Assembly: GCA_028023455.1 (NCBI GenBank)
Contig: JAQFVV010000050.1
Location: 2,723,626 to 2,787,625, forward strand
Reading direction: 5' to 3'
From: Epiperipatus broadwayi
Lineage: Eukaryota; Onychophora; Udeonychophora; Euonychophora; Peripatidae
DNA length: 64,000 bases
The position numbers and the translations under genes are program-made. This document shows positions 23,813 through 38,407 of this stretch, in pieces (the stretch's first letter is position 1; each line of letters starts with the position of its first letter). The notes under the pieces were generated by a model that was not told the DNA's origin, did not search any database, and was given only the letters and a program-made list of their open reading frames with translations.

Positions 23813-26800
23813 TTATGTTTTTAGTATTGGCACAGTAAATGAAAATGTAAAACTGTATTACATTTTAAATTAACTGGACACATATAGTTAATATATATAT
23901 ATATATATTGTGAATGAAACTATTCCAAAATATATGAAAACAAGGCTAAGAAAGCAATATTGTCTCATAAATAGTAATATTTCCTTGTTTGATGATTCAA
24001 ATGTAAAGAAAACTAATAAAGATTGACAAAATGTAAAGCTAAAATATGTGGCATTCACTGAGTAACATCCAAATTTGGGTAATTATGAGTATAACAATAT
24101 TATAATTGAGTATGGCTAGTGATTTGGGCAATCACATATAATATATAAATCATGAACCAAGTGGTTTTCTCCACTCACTGAATAATTGAACACTCTAACA
24201 TGTATTACATAAATTTGTACTTAGGACACTGTAAAATAGATAAATAAATATGCCGATTCATAACTGGCTCTATGGCGGTTAAATTTATATTTACAATGAT
24301 CTCATAAATGTTGTAAGGCATGTATGGTCCGAAGAATGAGTATCTTGCCTGGTAAAGAAAATACAATTTAATAAATGATGACTTATTTGATGATAAAGTA
24401 TAGTAAGAGACATAAAAAGAATTACCTTAATTGTAAAATAAATTGTGTAATAAAATAATTTTATAATGATTGATGCAAATCAAAGAACTTAGCTTAATAA
24501 TAAAATAAATTTATTGAAATAAACATTAACTCATTGATGTGGATAAAACTACAATCTTATCATATATTTTATAATTTACCTTACCTTTTCTTTTTTTTAA
24601 GATTGCAATTAATAGACATAATATACATCTAAATTATAAAGCATATAGTCATAAAAGGGTTAAAGATAAACTCTTTAAACAAAGTAATAAAAGTTTTTAA
24701 TATTGTTCCTTTTTTTATAAAAAAATATTTTCTCATATTATTTAAATGATAATGTTTGCCAAGTAAGTTATACTAATGAAAATTATTAATAAAAATAAAC
24801 TTTAATAAATGTTTATCTTTAAAATTATCATTCTGTTTTTTTAACAACTTTTTTTTAATGAAATTTAACTGATATTGTTAATTTAAAAAGGTTTTTATTA
24901 ATGTCTGTTACCATAGTATTGCATGCATATGACTTCATCTGATATTCCATTATTCAATGATATTTCTTTTGGTACCTTTTTGCTAGAAAAAACACAAACA
25001 TAGGAGTCTATAAACAATTTGAATCATCAGATGATATCCAATTATTATTTCTGTTGATATTATAATACAAGGTGAATTCAAATATCTTAGTTTTATGGCA
25101 GTCAGCATATTATTTGTGATATCAATTTCAATTTAATCATAAAGATACCAAATTATGGGAGAACTCATGCCTGTCTTTCTAAGTTGTCTTACTAACAATG
25201 CACAGTTCTTCACTATATGTTTTGAATATATTTATAAAAATAAGGTAAAAATGCATACAATTTTTTTTGAGCAAAAGAAATTGTCTTCTTGCTGTATATC
25301 TGTAGCTAAGACAATACAAAACATAGTTCTTTCCTTTTTTAAACACTGACTTGTGATCATGTTATTCTCTTTCTTCTAATTCTAATAAGGCATTGTTATC
25401 ATATAATAATAATTTAAACAAAATATTTTTTAAAATTTAATAAATAAATGGTTCACTTATTTCAGATTCATTCAAATCATTAAATATTTTATTAAATATA
25501 TGACTGTTCATTGTTTTCTTTGTTTAATTATTTATACACTACAAGAAAACTATAGATGATATCATGTATACAAATATCACATCACTAAAACTTGTTATAA
25601 AAATGGGGATTGACTTAATTAATTCCTGAACATAAGAAATATATCTAATGAATTATATACAAAAATATGTATATGCTATATATATATTTAATATGTGTGC
25701 ATAATTATATATGTATAATAAAATAGTAACTAGGTTTTACAGCTAAAATTGTTTGCCAGTTTTTTTTTTCTATTTTAAAACAGTCATTTAAAAAAAATTG
25801 CAATCATTATTTTAAAAAATTATCATGAGTTTTCTAGTTAAGCTAGTTTTTTTAAAACAATTGTTTTAAAATAAAAACTGTAAATTAATTTTTAATAACA
25901 ATCTTAGTTTCTGATTTATTATATACATATAATTATATACACATATTAAAAATGTATATATACATTAAGAGTTTTAAATAGTTTTTAAAATGTTATTAAA
26001 TTGAAAGAAAAAAGTTTAAATTGCCAAAGCAAATAAAAATTCTAAGAATAATTATTAAGTGCAGTATGTAAAATGATTGAATATTTTTTATATTTTTTCC
26101 ACCCTCTATTCCATATCTATAAAATAGTTGATATACTAAAAATATAAGTCTTTCAAATAGATTAGTGTGATATGACAATTTTCAAGCAATTCTATTGAAT
26201 TTAAATATATTAAACCTTAATTTTAAAATTTCATTCTAACTTAAAAAAGATCAAAAGTTAACAAACAAACAAACTGATTTTCCAAAAATCAATAAAAGCA
26301 TTTAAAAATAAAAAACTGCCTTTGTGTCATCATATATTGGGTCATCTAAAAAATAAAATTTATTGTTATTACAGTAGTTATTGTTAAAATGATTGTTAAA
26401 TATCATGGTCAATATTTGTTGTTTAAATATTTTAAATATATCTTGTACTGACTGCTTTATCTTTTGATATCTTATATATAATTTACATTTATAATTTGGT
26501 CAATTTCTTGGTCTATCATGTTAGAGTTTTTAAAATCATATGACCTCTTAATTAATAACATGCTGATGCATTGGGGTGAAACTTTTTTTATATAATAATT
26601 TCTGTAGGCTTTCAATATCATAATTTCTGCAGACTAAGCATTTTCAGAGTTTTGTTACTCCATAATCATAGTCTCTTAGATTATTAATGTCATTATATTC
26701 AAATGTATGCAAAACTATCTCCTATATTATCCATTTTCTGGAAATGGCAAACTTTTCTATTTATTGCATGGATAATTTTATTAATGACCTCTTAAGCAAT

Positions 26801-27430
26801 TACATGATTGTTTTTTGTAAAAAAAAAAATAAGGATTAAAAAATGGTAATATGCATTTATAAAATTGGCTGTTTTAATGTTTGGAAATTTTAAGATTTTT
26901 TAAAAAATAATTTAAACTGAAATCATAGACAGTAATCAAACATATAATTAGAATATTATCAAATCAAATTTAAAAAGAACTTTTGAATTTGTTTAAACTA
27001 TCTTTTTAAAAAAATGTTCTATGCAATTTAATGCAATGGTTGAGTGATGAACTTGTGACCTAAAGATACTTGGATTGAACTTAATGAATGCCAAATAACT
27101 TCTCAATCAACAATACATTAAAATATTCAACAAAATAAATGGATGGAGTCAAATTTAGAGTATCTTGTATTAATTCCAGTTAAGATATAGCAAATATGCA
27201 TTAGATTATGTGGGTGGATCTGTTATGTTTTAATCCTCAAACACTCTGAGCAACTGATCATACGATTATTTTTTTTAATAAAAATATATATCTAGAAGTA
27301 TAATATGCATTTAGATAATCATTATTTGCTGCTAAAAATATCTTTTATATTCTTTACTAGCTATTTAAAAATCTGACCGCTTTAATCATGCAGAATTGTA
27401 TTTCATTCTTTAACTTATTTGCTAATATAT
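23813..27430. other. Unannotated AT-rich DNA
   Basis: No gene seen. A short (AT)n lies at about 23,892-23,908. A weak inverted repeat (about 20-25 bp arms, TATTTTAAAACA against TTTTAAAATA) lies at about 25,757-25,882. The small open frames here carry no motif. Confidence 0.4.
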
Positions 27431-27540
27431 AAGGTGTCAAGTGTTGGTGGTCGAGAGGTCAGCACAGCTGCATTACAAGTAGTTGTCCCGGGTTAGCGGG
27501 TTCGCTTTCCGGCCGATGCTATGACCCATGAAATATATAT
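27431..27540 (+). mobile_element. tRNA-like SINE fragment
   Basis: It has an A-box-like GGTGGTCGAGAGGTC at about 27,446-27,460 and a B-box-like GGGTTCGCTTTCC at about 27,498-27,510, with a GC content far above the surroundings. It is followed by an (AT)n tail. The T stem is poorly paired, so I read it as a SINE derived from a tRNA and not as a working tRNA. Confidence 0.55.
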
Positions 27541-30500
27541 ATAACGAAAAACTATGTATTTTTATAAATATTAAACATTTTGCACTTTGAACTTATTATT
27601 TATAATATAAAATATTGATTTATTTATAAATACTAATAGGAAGTTTTAATTTCCGAAATACAATTATTTATCAAATAATTAAATTATTTTATTCATTAGT
27701 TCGAACTGTAGTCTTACAAACATCAGATTTATATATATTATTTTTTTTTTTTAAATAAAATTTTAAAGTGATTGTAGAGAAGAAAATGAGCTGAAAGTAG
27801 TTGAAATATTACAAACATTGAATTATGACTTGGAGGAGTTGTTTTTATGGAAGAGTAATTGTCATTTACACTGAAGTATTTGAGAATTAGAATTGCATAG
27901 CTGGGAACCTATCAATTGTTTTTGAAGTGCTGTTATCTTCACTTGAATAAATACTTTAACATTTTAAATTTATGATCTGTGAGTTTTATTTGATAAGTTT
28001 TACTTTGATTGAAACTGTCTATTTATTCTCTAGTGATATAGCGAATTTTCAACTTATATTAAGAGAGAAGAAACAGACTAGAAAAATTACCAAATTTGGA
28101 TAAGAAATAATGAAAAGATTTGTAAAAATTATATATATTTGTAAGCTAATAATTTTAAAAAGTATTTGACGTCTATATAGATTATACATGTTTATGTGTC
28201 TATATATTTAGATATATGAATACCTATTTACATATATATATATATATATTAGCTTATGATATAACAAGAGCAAATTGCACTAAGAGAATAATGAAGCATT
28301 TGTTTATGCACTAATGATAATTATATAGATTACCTGCTTATTTATATATTTAAATAAACAAATTGTATTTTTAGGTTAAAAAATTTGTCAATAAAAGGCA
28401 TCATTGTGGATTTTCTATTAAAATGAATCTTTCATTTCAGAAAAAGAAAAAGTCAATCCAGCATATGTTTATAATATATTTAATGATTCTTGGTAAAGTG
28501 ATTAATGTTTTTAGAATCTCACATTAAAACTCACCTGTAAAACTAATGAATTCTATTCTGCATTTGATAGATATATTTATTTTTTTAGTCCAAACGTCTT
28601 ATTATAAAACATATAAAAGGTCATAGAAGCTAGCAATGTAATACTTATTCTAGCAGTTTTGTTCAATTAAATACTATTATTAATTATCGTTTGAATCTTT
28701 TTTTATTATAGTTAAATAAATTTTCAGCATAACAAAACTTCTTTACCTTCCAGTTCTGGATGTGAAGCTTCTTCATTTAATTAATGTCTTTTATTTGAGG
28801 AATTTGGAAAAAATGATGTTGTCCAACTTTTAAGACTGATATACTTTGAATAGATAATGGCAATATTAGCTTAAGAAATAATTCTGGCGAAAATAAACAT
28901 CAATTTACAGAATGAAAAAGATATGTTACAGAAAGAGAAAAAATATGTGGGAAATAAGAGTAAAGAGAAAATATTATTGGGTGATTTAATATTAAGGAAA
29001 TGTTAGAATCTGATAGCTAGGAAGAATAGAGAGAAGAAAATAAGGATTTGTTTATCAAATAATAGAGTTTTAAATATTTTAAATATTAAAAAATAAATAA
29101 ATAGTCAAATAGCTTATCTTTCAGTAGATCATAACATATTGCGGCACTGGAATGACAGATTACAGCTGTGAGAAATGTTTACTCGTGATTCCAATACTTT
29201 ATTATAGCAATAAGCCACCTAGGTCTAAATAAATATTATACTATTTTGGTGTTGTTTTATTATGTTTATTTCCTATTAAATGTAATTAACAAAATAATAT
29301 GAGATTTTGTCCAACATTTTTTTGCATTTCTAAGTATTTAAATTCTAATAATACATTCTTAAAATCTAATATTTTAACAAATATTCTAATATTATTTTTT
29401 GTTTCTCAAAGTAATTTATTTTTGTATTAATCCAAATAATTAGTTTCTAAGAAATATTTTATCTGATCCCATTATATGCTCTTATTTATTAAAGTTTATT
29501 TGAAGTCTTAATAAAGCTTTTTATCTCATTTAAAATCATTTATTTGGCATAGACATATTTTGACTAGAAAGGATCATTAAATATATTTTATTTATTTGTT
29601 CTTACATACTAAATTGGGCTATTAATATCATGATTAAGACAAATATAAAAAGAGCAAAACATATGCATTAGATCATAGAAATAAGGTATCTTTTAATTTT
29701 TCATCCTCACATTTCTGATAGATTACCTTTTTTAAAAAAAAATTACAAGAAACTTGTCTGATATAATAAAACATGTAATAAACAGACTGTTCAATTTTTA
29801 TTATAAATAGCAGGTTTTACACTATTTCTACACAATAAACAAGTGTCAGTACTTATTGCAAGTTTTAACATTTACTATTTTTCTGCATTAATGTTGAAAA
29901 CATAGTATAAAGTCACTATTTTATTTAACACACCAAATTTAATGTTTTAAATATAGTTAAGATTTTCAGAACATGAATATTATTATTTATATGTCTGTAA
30001 ATAAGTTTTGATGGGTAGCAAATTACAGTGACTTTTATTGCTTGTTCTACATCTTTGACTCTGTTACTTACTTACACAAAAATAATAAGTGTATTTTCTA
30101 GCTAGGTTTGTTTACATATTCCTGATCATTTGTCTTATATTATATAGTAAGTCAAAACATTTAGATTTCTTGAGATATTAAACACTCATTGAAACCAATC
30201 TACAATGTTCAATACATTGAATCTAATGATATATGTATTTGATACTCATCTTGGAACCTTTGATTCAAGTGTATTGGTTAAATTCAAAATAAATTACAGC
30301 TTTATGTATTTAAAGACACTGGCTTCAATTCAACATGAGATGAATAAATTATGCCATAATTATTAACTTAGTGAAAGATTTGAAATAGTTTTTTATGAAT
30401 TAAAATTATTTATACTTCATTGATTCATCTAGATGTTTAAAATTCTACAAAAAGAGAACTCTTTTAATAATGTGGTGAGTGATATCTAAGACTACTAATT

Positions 30501-33500
30501 ATTGCTTTAAGTAAAATGATATGATTTGATTAGATCAGTTGTCTTATTCTGTTTCACCATTTTGTTCTTCTTGCTATTGTACTTTAGTTGAATCAACATA
30601 TTGCAAAATAATAGAATTATATTTACTTTAAATTAAATAAATAATATTTATAATGGGATATAAAATTTGCATTCACAATGACAACTGATGGAAAATGTTA
30701 TTTTGCCAAAATATTGGAGCCTTACACCTTTTAATATTTTACGTAGTTAATCTCAAAGAATTAATATGAATTAAAATATATATTTTACAAACAAAAACTT
30801 TCACTTTAATATACACACATTAGATAGTATTTGCCATAAATGTGGTTCTATATTTATACTGTATTGATGCCAATAATGTTTCTAATTAATAATGTTAATC
30901 AAATGATTATTGAATTTCTTTATTAGTAGTTAGTATTAATTTTTTCAGATCAGTCATTATGTTATTGTCAATAAATAATGTAACAATTAAGTAAAAATAT
31001 TATGAAATTGAACATTAAAGTATGAAGGTTTGTGTATAAACTATAAATTATGTTTTCTGAATCAGAACTAAGTTTGTAGGTTGCAGATTGTCTATAGTGA
31101 ATTTAAATAATATTTAAGTACTGTTTATCTTCAGTAATATCATAATAAATTTATAGACATAAACATTTGTATATTATTTAAACTGTTAGAACAATTGTCA
31201 ATGATCTAGAGTATTTTGATATTATTATTTTTAGTTGTTATACCCAATAAGGAGATGATTAAGCAAATTAATACAGTCTGATATAGATTTTCCCTAAAAA
31301 ATTATAGTTTTAAAATATAATAACTATTCAACTTTTTACTTTGGTGCTGAAACATTAAACAATATTTGTGAAAAAAAAATTTTTTTTTTTAGAATCACCG
31401 ATTCTGAGCTAAATATTCCAAAATTATTTCTCAGGTGAAGAAAGATTAGTTTTAGTCAAGTGAATAGAACTATTGTGCTCAATTTATCACTTAAGGTCTC
31501 CAGTGACAACTAATCATATAATTATTATTAAAGAACATTTATTATTTTATAGTTAAATAAAATGCATTCACATAAAAACACTCTTATATTATAAAAAATT
31601 GTTTTAAACATTAGCATAGAGTCTTATTAAATATTTATAATAATTTCAGACATTATAGGCAAAATAAAGAAGGATACAATTTTTTTAACAAAATGCTATT
31701 TCTAAACTTTTTACATCAAATAAAATATATATAAAAACAATTTCATAGTCACTTAATGAAAAGAATCAATGTCCAAGTACCAAAGTAATAGTATGAGTGT
31801 AATTATACTCAGTTGACCAAATTAACTTCTTTTTACATTCTTTAATTGGAAACTGATTCAAGTCTTTACTATATATATATATCTGATTTGACTGTGGAAA
31901 AAAACCATTATAAATTATATTGTACTATCAATTAAAAAAAGGCACAAATCATTATGTTAGCTAGTGCAACTTGATAGTAGAAAACAGAATAATCTTCTGA
32001 GAAAGTAAGAAGATTTTTCATAAGTATCACACAAGAAATATCTGCATTACTATAATACATTATTCATTATAATGCTTCATATATGCTATAAGGTGATGGA
32101 TTCAGTGAGGATACACATGCATGCAACTTAGAAGAAAAAATATTTAAAGTTTTCATATAGCCTGATTAAACTATAAAGTTTATCAATTCATTGATTTAGT
32201 TAGCTTATATCATAATAATATAAGGTTTGCATTATAGTTTATGATATAGCTTTAAAATTGAAATGTTAGATCAGATTACATTAAGAGGATGGTAAACAGT
32301 ATACAGTGTTAAACTTGAATACCAAAGTTCTAGTTAGGAAAAATATGTCTTTGTAATTTGACCTTCTTTCCATATATAAAAAGAATAAATGCCAACAGTT
32401 ATTATTTTCAAAGCTCCAGATTCATCTGATGTAAAGCTTATCATCTGTTTAATTAAATGGCTGCCGCAAATCACTGATAAGTTGCTTTTCAATGGAATAA
32501 CTATATCTTTCATAGCAATAGTGTAAGAGTTACTATTTTAAAATAAAGTAATTTAGTTTATATATATATAAAGTTGGGATAAAAGTAATGTTGTTAATAT
32601 CAATATACCAATTGCCCAGTCCACATATTGTTATTGTCCTCATTTAAGAAATTGATCAAACCAGTGTTTATATATTTTAAAATACTGTTTTGATGAGTTA
32701 TTTTATATTTGACTACAATTATTAATGCATAATGATTTTAAAAAAGACTGCATTTATATTCATTTGTGATTTGCAGTTCTTCTAAACAATATCACTTGAC
32801 AGATTTGGCATCTCTATAAAATTTAGTTTGATAAGAAAATCTGGAGTAATGATAGAACTTGGAAAATTGATGATTCCAGTGAATACATACATGCATATTG
32901 AAGTGATCATTCCTTGCGGTATAAAATTATCTGATAATCAAAGAATGGATGTAACCGTTAGTAGAATAAATAGAATTCTTTAGGAATGTAAGGAACAATA
33001 GATTGATTTGATTAGCCATATCCAAATATTTTTTATAAATTCCTAGGCTTCATCCTCAAATAAATATGCACAGATAATGTAAAACATTTATGAATATAAG
33101 TGTGTGAAGAATTAATATTTTATAATACTTATTTAATAAATAGAATCATATGCATTTGAAACACAATTTTCTTTTAAATGCTTTTTTTTATCATGAAGCT
33201 AAATAAAAATTACTTCAGAAATAAAGATCAAGAGATCTTTTAAAGTAAAGATTTTCAAACTATAATTAATTTTTTAAACAAATCTTTTATTTGCAGAGAA
33301 AGATCTATAAGAAAAATATTTATATTAAGAGTTAACATAATTAAAATGTAGTTGTTTATTTTATGTCTTAATTAGAAGGAAAGGTTTTCCAGCTCTTTGG
33401 TTAATTTTTTTTTGTTTAGCTAATGAATGTTATTGAGTGTGAAAATTACTCAATGTGTGTATACAGAAGAAAGATTCATCTTCATATAAGTGTCTTGATT

Positions 33501-36000
33501 AAAAAGTGAAGCACCAAGTTTCTGAGACCAATACTGATCAAAGTTTTTCTTAAAAAACACACCATGGCTGAGTAAAAACAAAACTCTCAAAAATTTTTTT
33601 TAAAACTCATTCTGATAAGTGATCTGCAACATATCTTCAACTCAAATAGTAAAAAAAAATTATTTTGAAGATTTAAGTTATAAATATATTAGCAATATAA
33701 ACATTTACAATCTAGAAAAATAAAATAGCTTTTATCATTTTTATTTAAACCATGAGATAATATTCAGCAAGAATTCCTGGGAAAAAAGAGAAAACCAAAA
33801 CCACAATTTTATCATGTGCAAGAATTAAAATATTCTTGACAATTTAGAATGTTATTTGCCATGTTCAGAGATGAATGCTTATATCTCTACTTCAAAGATT
33901 GCCTTAAGCTGTGTGAAATCTACATGTTATGGATATATAGCCATTCTATAACAAATACCTTCATGTTTTAAAGCTAAGAAAGAAACTGTAAGTGATAAAT
34001 ATTTTACTTAAATTTATTAATTTTTATAGAACTTCAAATAAAAAAATATGTAGCCATTCAAATGTTTATATGTTTTAAAAAGAATGTGGTGGTGTGGAGG
34101 TTGTTAAGTACATCTATAAAAGATATTACACATGGAAAAAGAGAAATAAAGTTGAATTACTTGATGTGTGAGTGTTTATTTAAAAAAAAAAACAGATACA
34201 TTAATCTTTAACTAAAGTATAAATTTAATATTTGGAATAGAAATAATCTCTAGTTTAATATATGACTAGTGATAATCATTATTGTATTTATTCAGATTGC
34301 ATTGTAACAGAATTGTGGTGGAGTAAGTTTGACATTTGTAAACAAAATATTTATTTAATTTACAATATAATAATGTTGTAATAAGATGTCAGAATTTTCT
34401 TTCTTTGTATAATTTTAATATTCTGATTTATTAAAATTCTTTATAATGCCTAAAATAATATTTTATATGTTTATTATGTATTAAACATGAATAAGAATAT
34501 ATTGCAAAGTGAATGTGTAAATCTAGTGTGAATGACAATATAAATACCATCTGCAGTTAAAAAAAATTAATAACTCCTAATTAGTTTGAATAATTGAAAG
34601 GATTATAAAAATTTAAAATAGAGACCTTGAACAAAATATAAAATTAAAAAGGCTTTTTATTAGTCTGGAATAAATATTTCAGGTGTGATTTAAAACTTTA
34701 CTAGGTGTATATATTGAAGGTATTAAAATACTATTTTTTTTATGATACTATAAGAAAGAAGGATTAGGAAATAATTAAAAACCATTTTATCAAAATTTAA
34801 ATATTTAAAGGATTTAAAATAAGTTGCTTGATTAAAATAACCATAACATAAATAAGAATCTATGGATCATAAATTATCACCATTTATTAATGTTAATATT
34901 AAAGAATTGTGTATAAATTATTCAAAGATATGTGCACATGTAATATATGTTGTGTGGGAAGAATTTGAATTCATGATTATATAATTTTAAAAATTAATAA
35001 TATGAATAAATAGATAAATAATTACATGATTTATTGATTTTTGGAATTGATAGAGTCATTAAAATATTAAAATAGCAGAAAGAAAACTTATTATATTTAA
35101 TATTACTTGATTTCAATTTAGGTGGAAAATAAAAAATATACAATGTTGATAAGTTTTTTTTATGGTCCTTTAAAGTTTGTTATGCACTGTTGTCCATCAT
35201 ATATGAATTTGATGGGTATGCGATTATGTGCACACATGTAGTAAATTAAGAGTTAAATGCAAAATCAATATATTTCATGTTCAAGAAAAATATGCATTGC
35301 AGCTTAACTTTAAAGTTACTGAGATAAAAGTTTTTTATACATTAGTTTTTGTTAATTAATGTTATGTAACATTATCATATTTTCTTTTTAGTAATTTTTA
35401 CAATTGTTTCTATATTGTATTATGATCATGATATAGTTGATTGTAGTAATACAGTTTCATATTTTCATGTGTGCGATTATTAATAAGAATTAAAAATAAG
35501 AAGTTGTAAGGTAAAGAGGCATATTATATCATCTCTGACATCCATTCCATGAATAAAAAGGAACATTTTATGCCATCTCCAGAAAAGGGAAAATCTAGAC
35601 CACCCTAATTTGCATATTTTATTCCAGCTACTTCTTAAAAATAAAGGCTTAGACCTTTGAAAGCACTTGAATATAAAATTTATCATTTGTTAAGATGGTG
35701 ATTGTCTATTTAATATAGAAATAGTATTTATATATCTTATAGTTTATGTGAGTATTTATATTAATACAAAATATAGATTTTACATATATTCAAACTAACA
35801 CATAGTTGAACGTTAAATATTACAATACAAGTGTAATGGAGCCTACAACACATAATCAAATGGTTTTGAAATCATTGCTGGACATGTGTAAATACAAGTA
35901 AAGATTAAATTTTCTGATCAGGTCTAGAAACCATAAAGTGTTCCTGAGGTTTTGTAACATGAGGCTGAACCCATCAATACATAACATAAATGCCATTACG
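27541..36000. other. Long featureless AT-rich stretch
   Basis: About 8.5 kb in which I see no coding segment, RNA gene or confident repeat beyond short (AT)n and T/A runs. It could be intron or intergenic DNA. Confidence 0.4.
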
Positions 36001-36500
36001 NNNNNNNNNNNNNNNNNNNNNNNNNNNNNNNNNNNNNNNNNNNNNNNNNNNNNNNNNNNNNNNNNNNNNNNNNNNNNNNNNNNNNNNNNNNNNNNNNNNN
36101 NNNNNNNNNNNNNNNNNNNNNNNNNNNNNNNNNNNNNNNNNNNNNNNNNNNNNNNNNNNNNNNNNNNNNNNNNNNNNNNNNNNNNNNNNNNNNNNNNNNN
36201 NNNNNNNNNNNNNNNNNNNNNNNNNNNNNNNNNNNNNNNNNNNNNNNNNNNNNNNNNNNNNNNNNNNNNNNNNNNNNNNNNNNNNNNNNNNNNNNNNNNN
36301 NNNNNNNNNNNNNNNNNNNNNNNNNNNNNNNNNNNNNNNNNNNNNNNNNNNNNNNNNNNNNNNNNNNNNNNNNNNNNNNNNNNNNNNNNNNNNNNNNNNN
36401 NNNNNNNNNNNNNNNNNNNNNNNNNNNNNNNNNNNNNNNNNNNNNNNNNNNNNNNNNNNNNNNNNNNNNNNNNNNNNNNNNNNNNNNNNNNNNNNNNNNN
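36001..36500. other. Assembly gap (500 N)
   Basis: Exactly 500 N, probably a fixed-size scaffold gap. It abuts an (ATT)n microsatellite, which is a common cause of assembly breaks. Open frames spanning it are meaningless. Confidence 0.99.
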
Positions 36501-36503
36501 ATA

Positions 36504-36599
<96 letters not shown>
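36501..36599. repeat. (ATT)n microsatellite at the LINE 3' end
   Basis: About 32 ATT units directly after the LINE 3' end (minus orientation), so it may be the LINE tail or its target site. The true length is unknown because the gap starts inside it. Confidence 0.95.
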
Positions 36600-38336
36600 G
36601 TTTCAAGAAAAGAACTTTATTGATGACCATAGGGTTACATTTGCTATAAGACACTTTGTATACATATATTTACATTGCTAGTGAGTAAACCAAGTTTGAG
36701 TTTCTATCTGTGATGTACAAAAAAAATTAAATTAGGAGGAAAAGATATTTAAACATTGTTAAAGGGTGGTGGGTGTAAATACATATGTATATGTTACATT
36801 TATGAGCGCTGCTTGCTGTAATCAGAGTTCTCAAAAGTCTTGGGTTATCATTGTTCACTTTGCAAAACTTCAACTTGTATGTATATTGCAGTGCTGGGTT
36901 TAGTTTGCTTTCCAGTATTTGAGTTCTGGTTTTGTTGTTACTGTTCTCTATATTAATAGTATGCAATCAAAGACAACATTCTGTTTTTTTATTTGTAGAT
37001 AATTGCCACATTTCTTTCTTATTTTTTTAAAATATTGGTTGAGGGCATAGATTGTTGGTTATTGGGAGCCATATTAGAGGTTTTATTGTTGTGTTATCAG
37101 TGACCAGGTTGCTGCGTAGATGTCTGGATGTGCAATTTTATTGTCTCTGGCTCGTAGTTTTGCCAGGTTGATATTGTAAGTTGATGGATGTCGCCTTGTG
37201 TTGTTACCTAAAGTGAATGTGCATCTAGTGCACCAGTATGCATAAAGCACAAAAGTGGCTGCATGGACTGATGGAATAGAGCCTTTGCAATATGAATTAA
37301 AGATTGTTTGAAGGGTTGTGTTAGATTGTCTATATGCTCCTATCTTAATAAATCAAATTCTGTCTAGTGCTGGACAAAAATAGAATAGATGTTCCTGTGT
37401 TTCTTTAGTCCTGTAACACAGGGGACAAAAAGGGTCAATGTTAGTGTATAGTCTCCGATATCTCAGAAAATATGTCGTGGGTAGTGCATGTAGGTTTAGT
37501 CTCAGCAAAAAATAAAAGTACTTTGGCTCCAGGGACCATTTTTTAAGCTTACGGAGTAATTGTAGATTATTGATTTTGAGCATTGTCAGATTGGTGTCAT
37601 GGCTTGGATTTGGTTGGATTAATGAATAAATTTGCCAGTAAGAATGCTTGTATATTGTCTGAAGAGATATCTGTGGAGCTGTGGTTTTTGTATGATTGAT
37701 CATTGATGCTAGTTGGTCATAGGAAAAGGGTGGACTGTCTGTTGGTGTTATTTGAAGTAGGCATTCAAGCATTGGAAAGTGTTTGACTGTGGATGCTATT
37801 AAGTTTATGGCCTTCTGTAGATGGAAAATATAAATACTATCAAGTCCTAGTCCATTGTGAGTAGGTGGTCTGGTAAGTTATTTTGCAGATATTGACACAG
37901 TCGTCCTCTGCCACAAGAGCTTATTACATAGAGAAGAGATTTTGTTAATAAAACCTTTAGAAAAGGTGATAATGGGTGAGTAATAGGTGATTTTTGTTAT
38001 GGCTAGCTAGTTAAATAGCTCGATCTTTGAGTATATTGAAATATTTGCCTTTGAGAGAGAAGTAGTAATTTGCTCTGTTTCTTCTTTGAGTTTGTTCTGG
38101 ATCTTGACCCTCATTGCACTTACACTCATATAAAAGGGAAATCCCAATAAAGCAGATGGCTTTCCCCTCTACATGCCCATGCACTGCTTTGCATTACAAA
38201 GAGACCAAACTGCAGTTTTATTTAGATTGACCTTGAGTTTGTGTGTAGCTGCAAATTCTTGTAGTATTGTATGCAAGGCTGGTAGGTGTTTTTTAGATCG
38301 GAGGAATACAGTTATATCATCCATATAAGTGATACA
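36600..38336 (-). pseudogene. 5'-truncated Tx1/L1-like LINE, 3' part
   Basis: The minus strand, read across frameshifts, starts at the reverse transcriptase catalytic block ITYMDDITVFLRSKKHLPAL (about 38,270-38,330). It runs through LKVNLNKTAVWSLCNAKQCM (38,169-38,225) and GKPSALLGFPFYM, then the open piece 37,772-37,353, which ends in a CCHC knuckle (CPLCYRTKETQEHLFYFC). The VTVF-type sequence after YMDD and the leucine-rich region after it suggest the L1/Tx1 group. A 3' untranslated part follows, with AATAAAG about 20 bases before the microsatellite. Everything upstream of the YMDD block is absent. Stops at about 38,005-38,015 and 37,877 show it is dead. Confidence 0.8.
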
Positions 38337-38406
<70 letters not shown>

Positions 38407-38407
38407 T
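38337..38407. repeat. (ATT)n microsatellite at the truncated LINE 5' end
   Basis: About 23 ATT units. Together with 36,501-36,599 it brackets the LINE with the same repeat in the same phase, as if the element inserted into a microsatellite. Confidence 0.95.

Noticed and set aside
27431-27540. Functional tRNA gene
   Set aside because: A and B boxes are present but the acceptor and T stems do not pair; a SINE head is more likely.
35938-36681. Open frames across the N gap
   Set aside because: The gap contains no sequence; the isoleucine, leucine or asparagine tails are the (ATT)n microsatellite.
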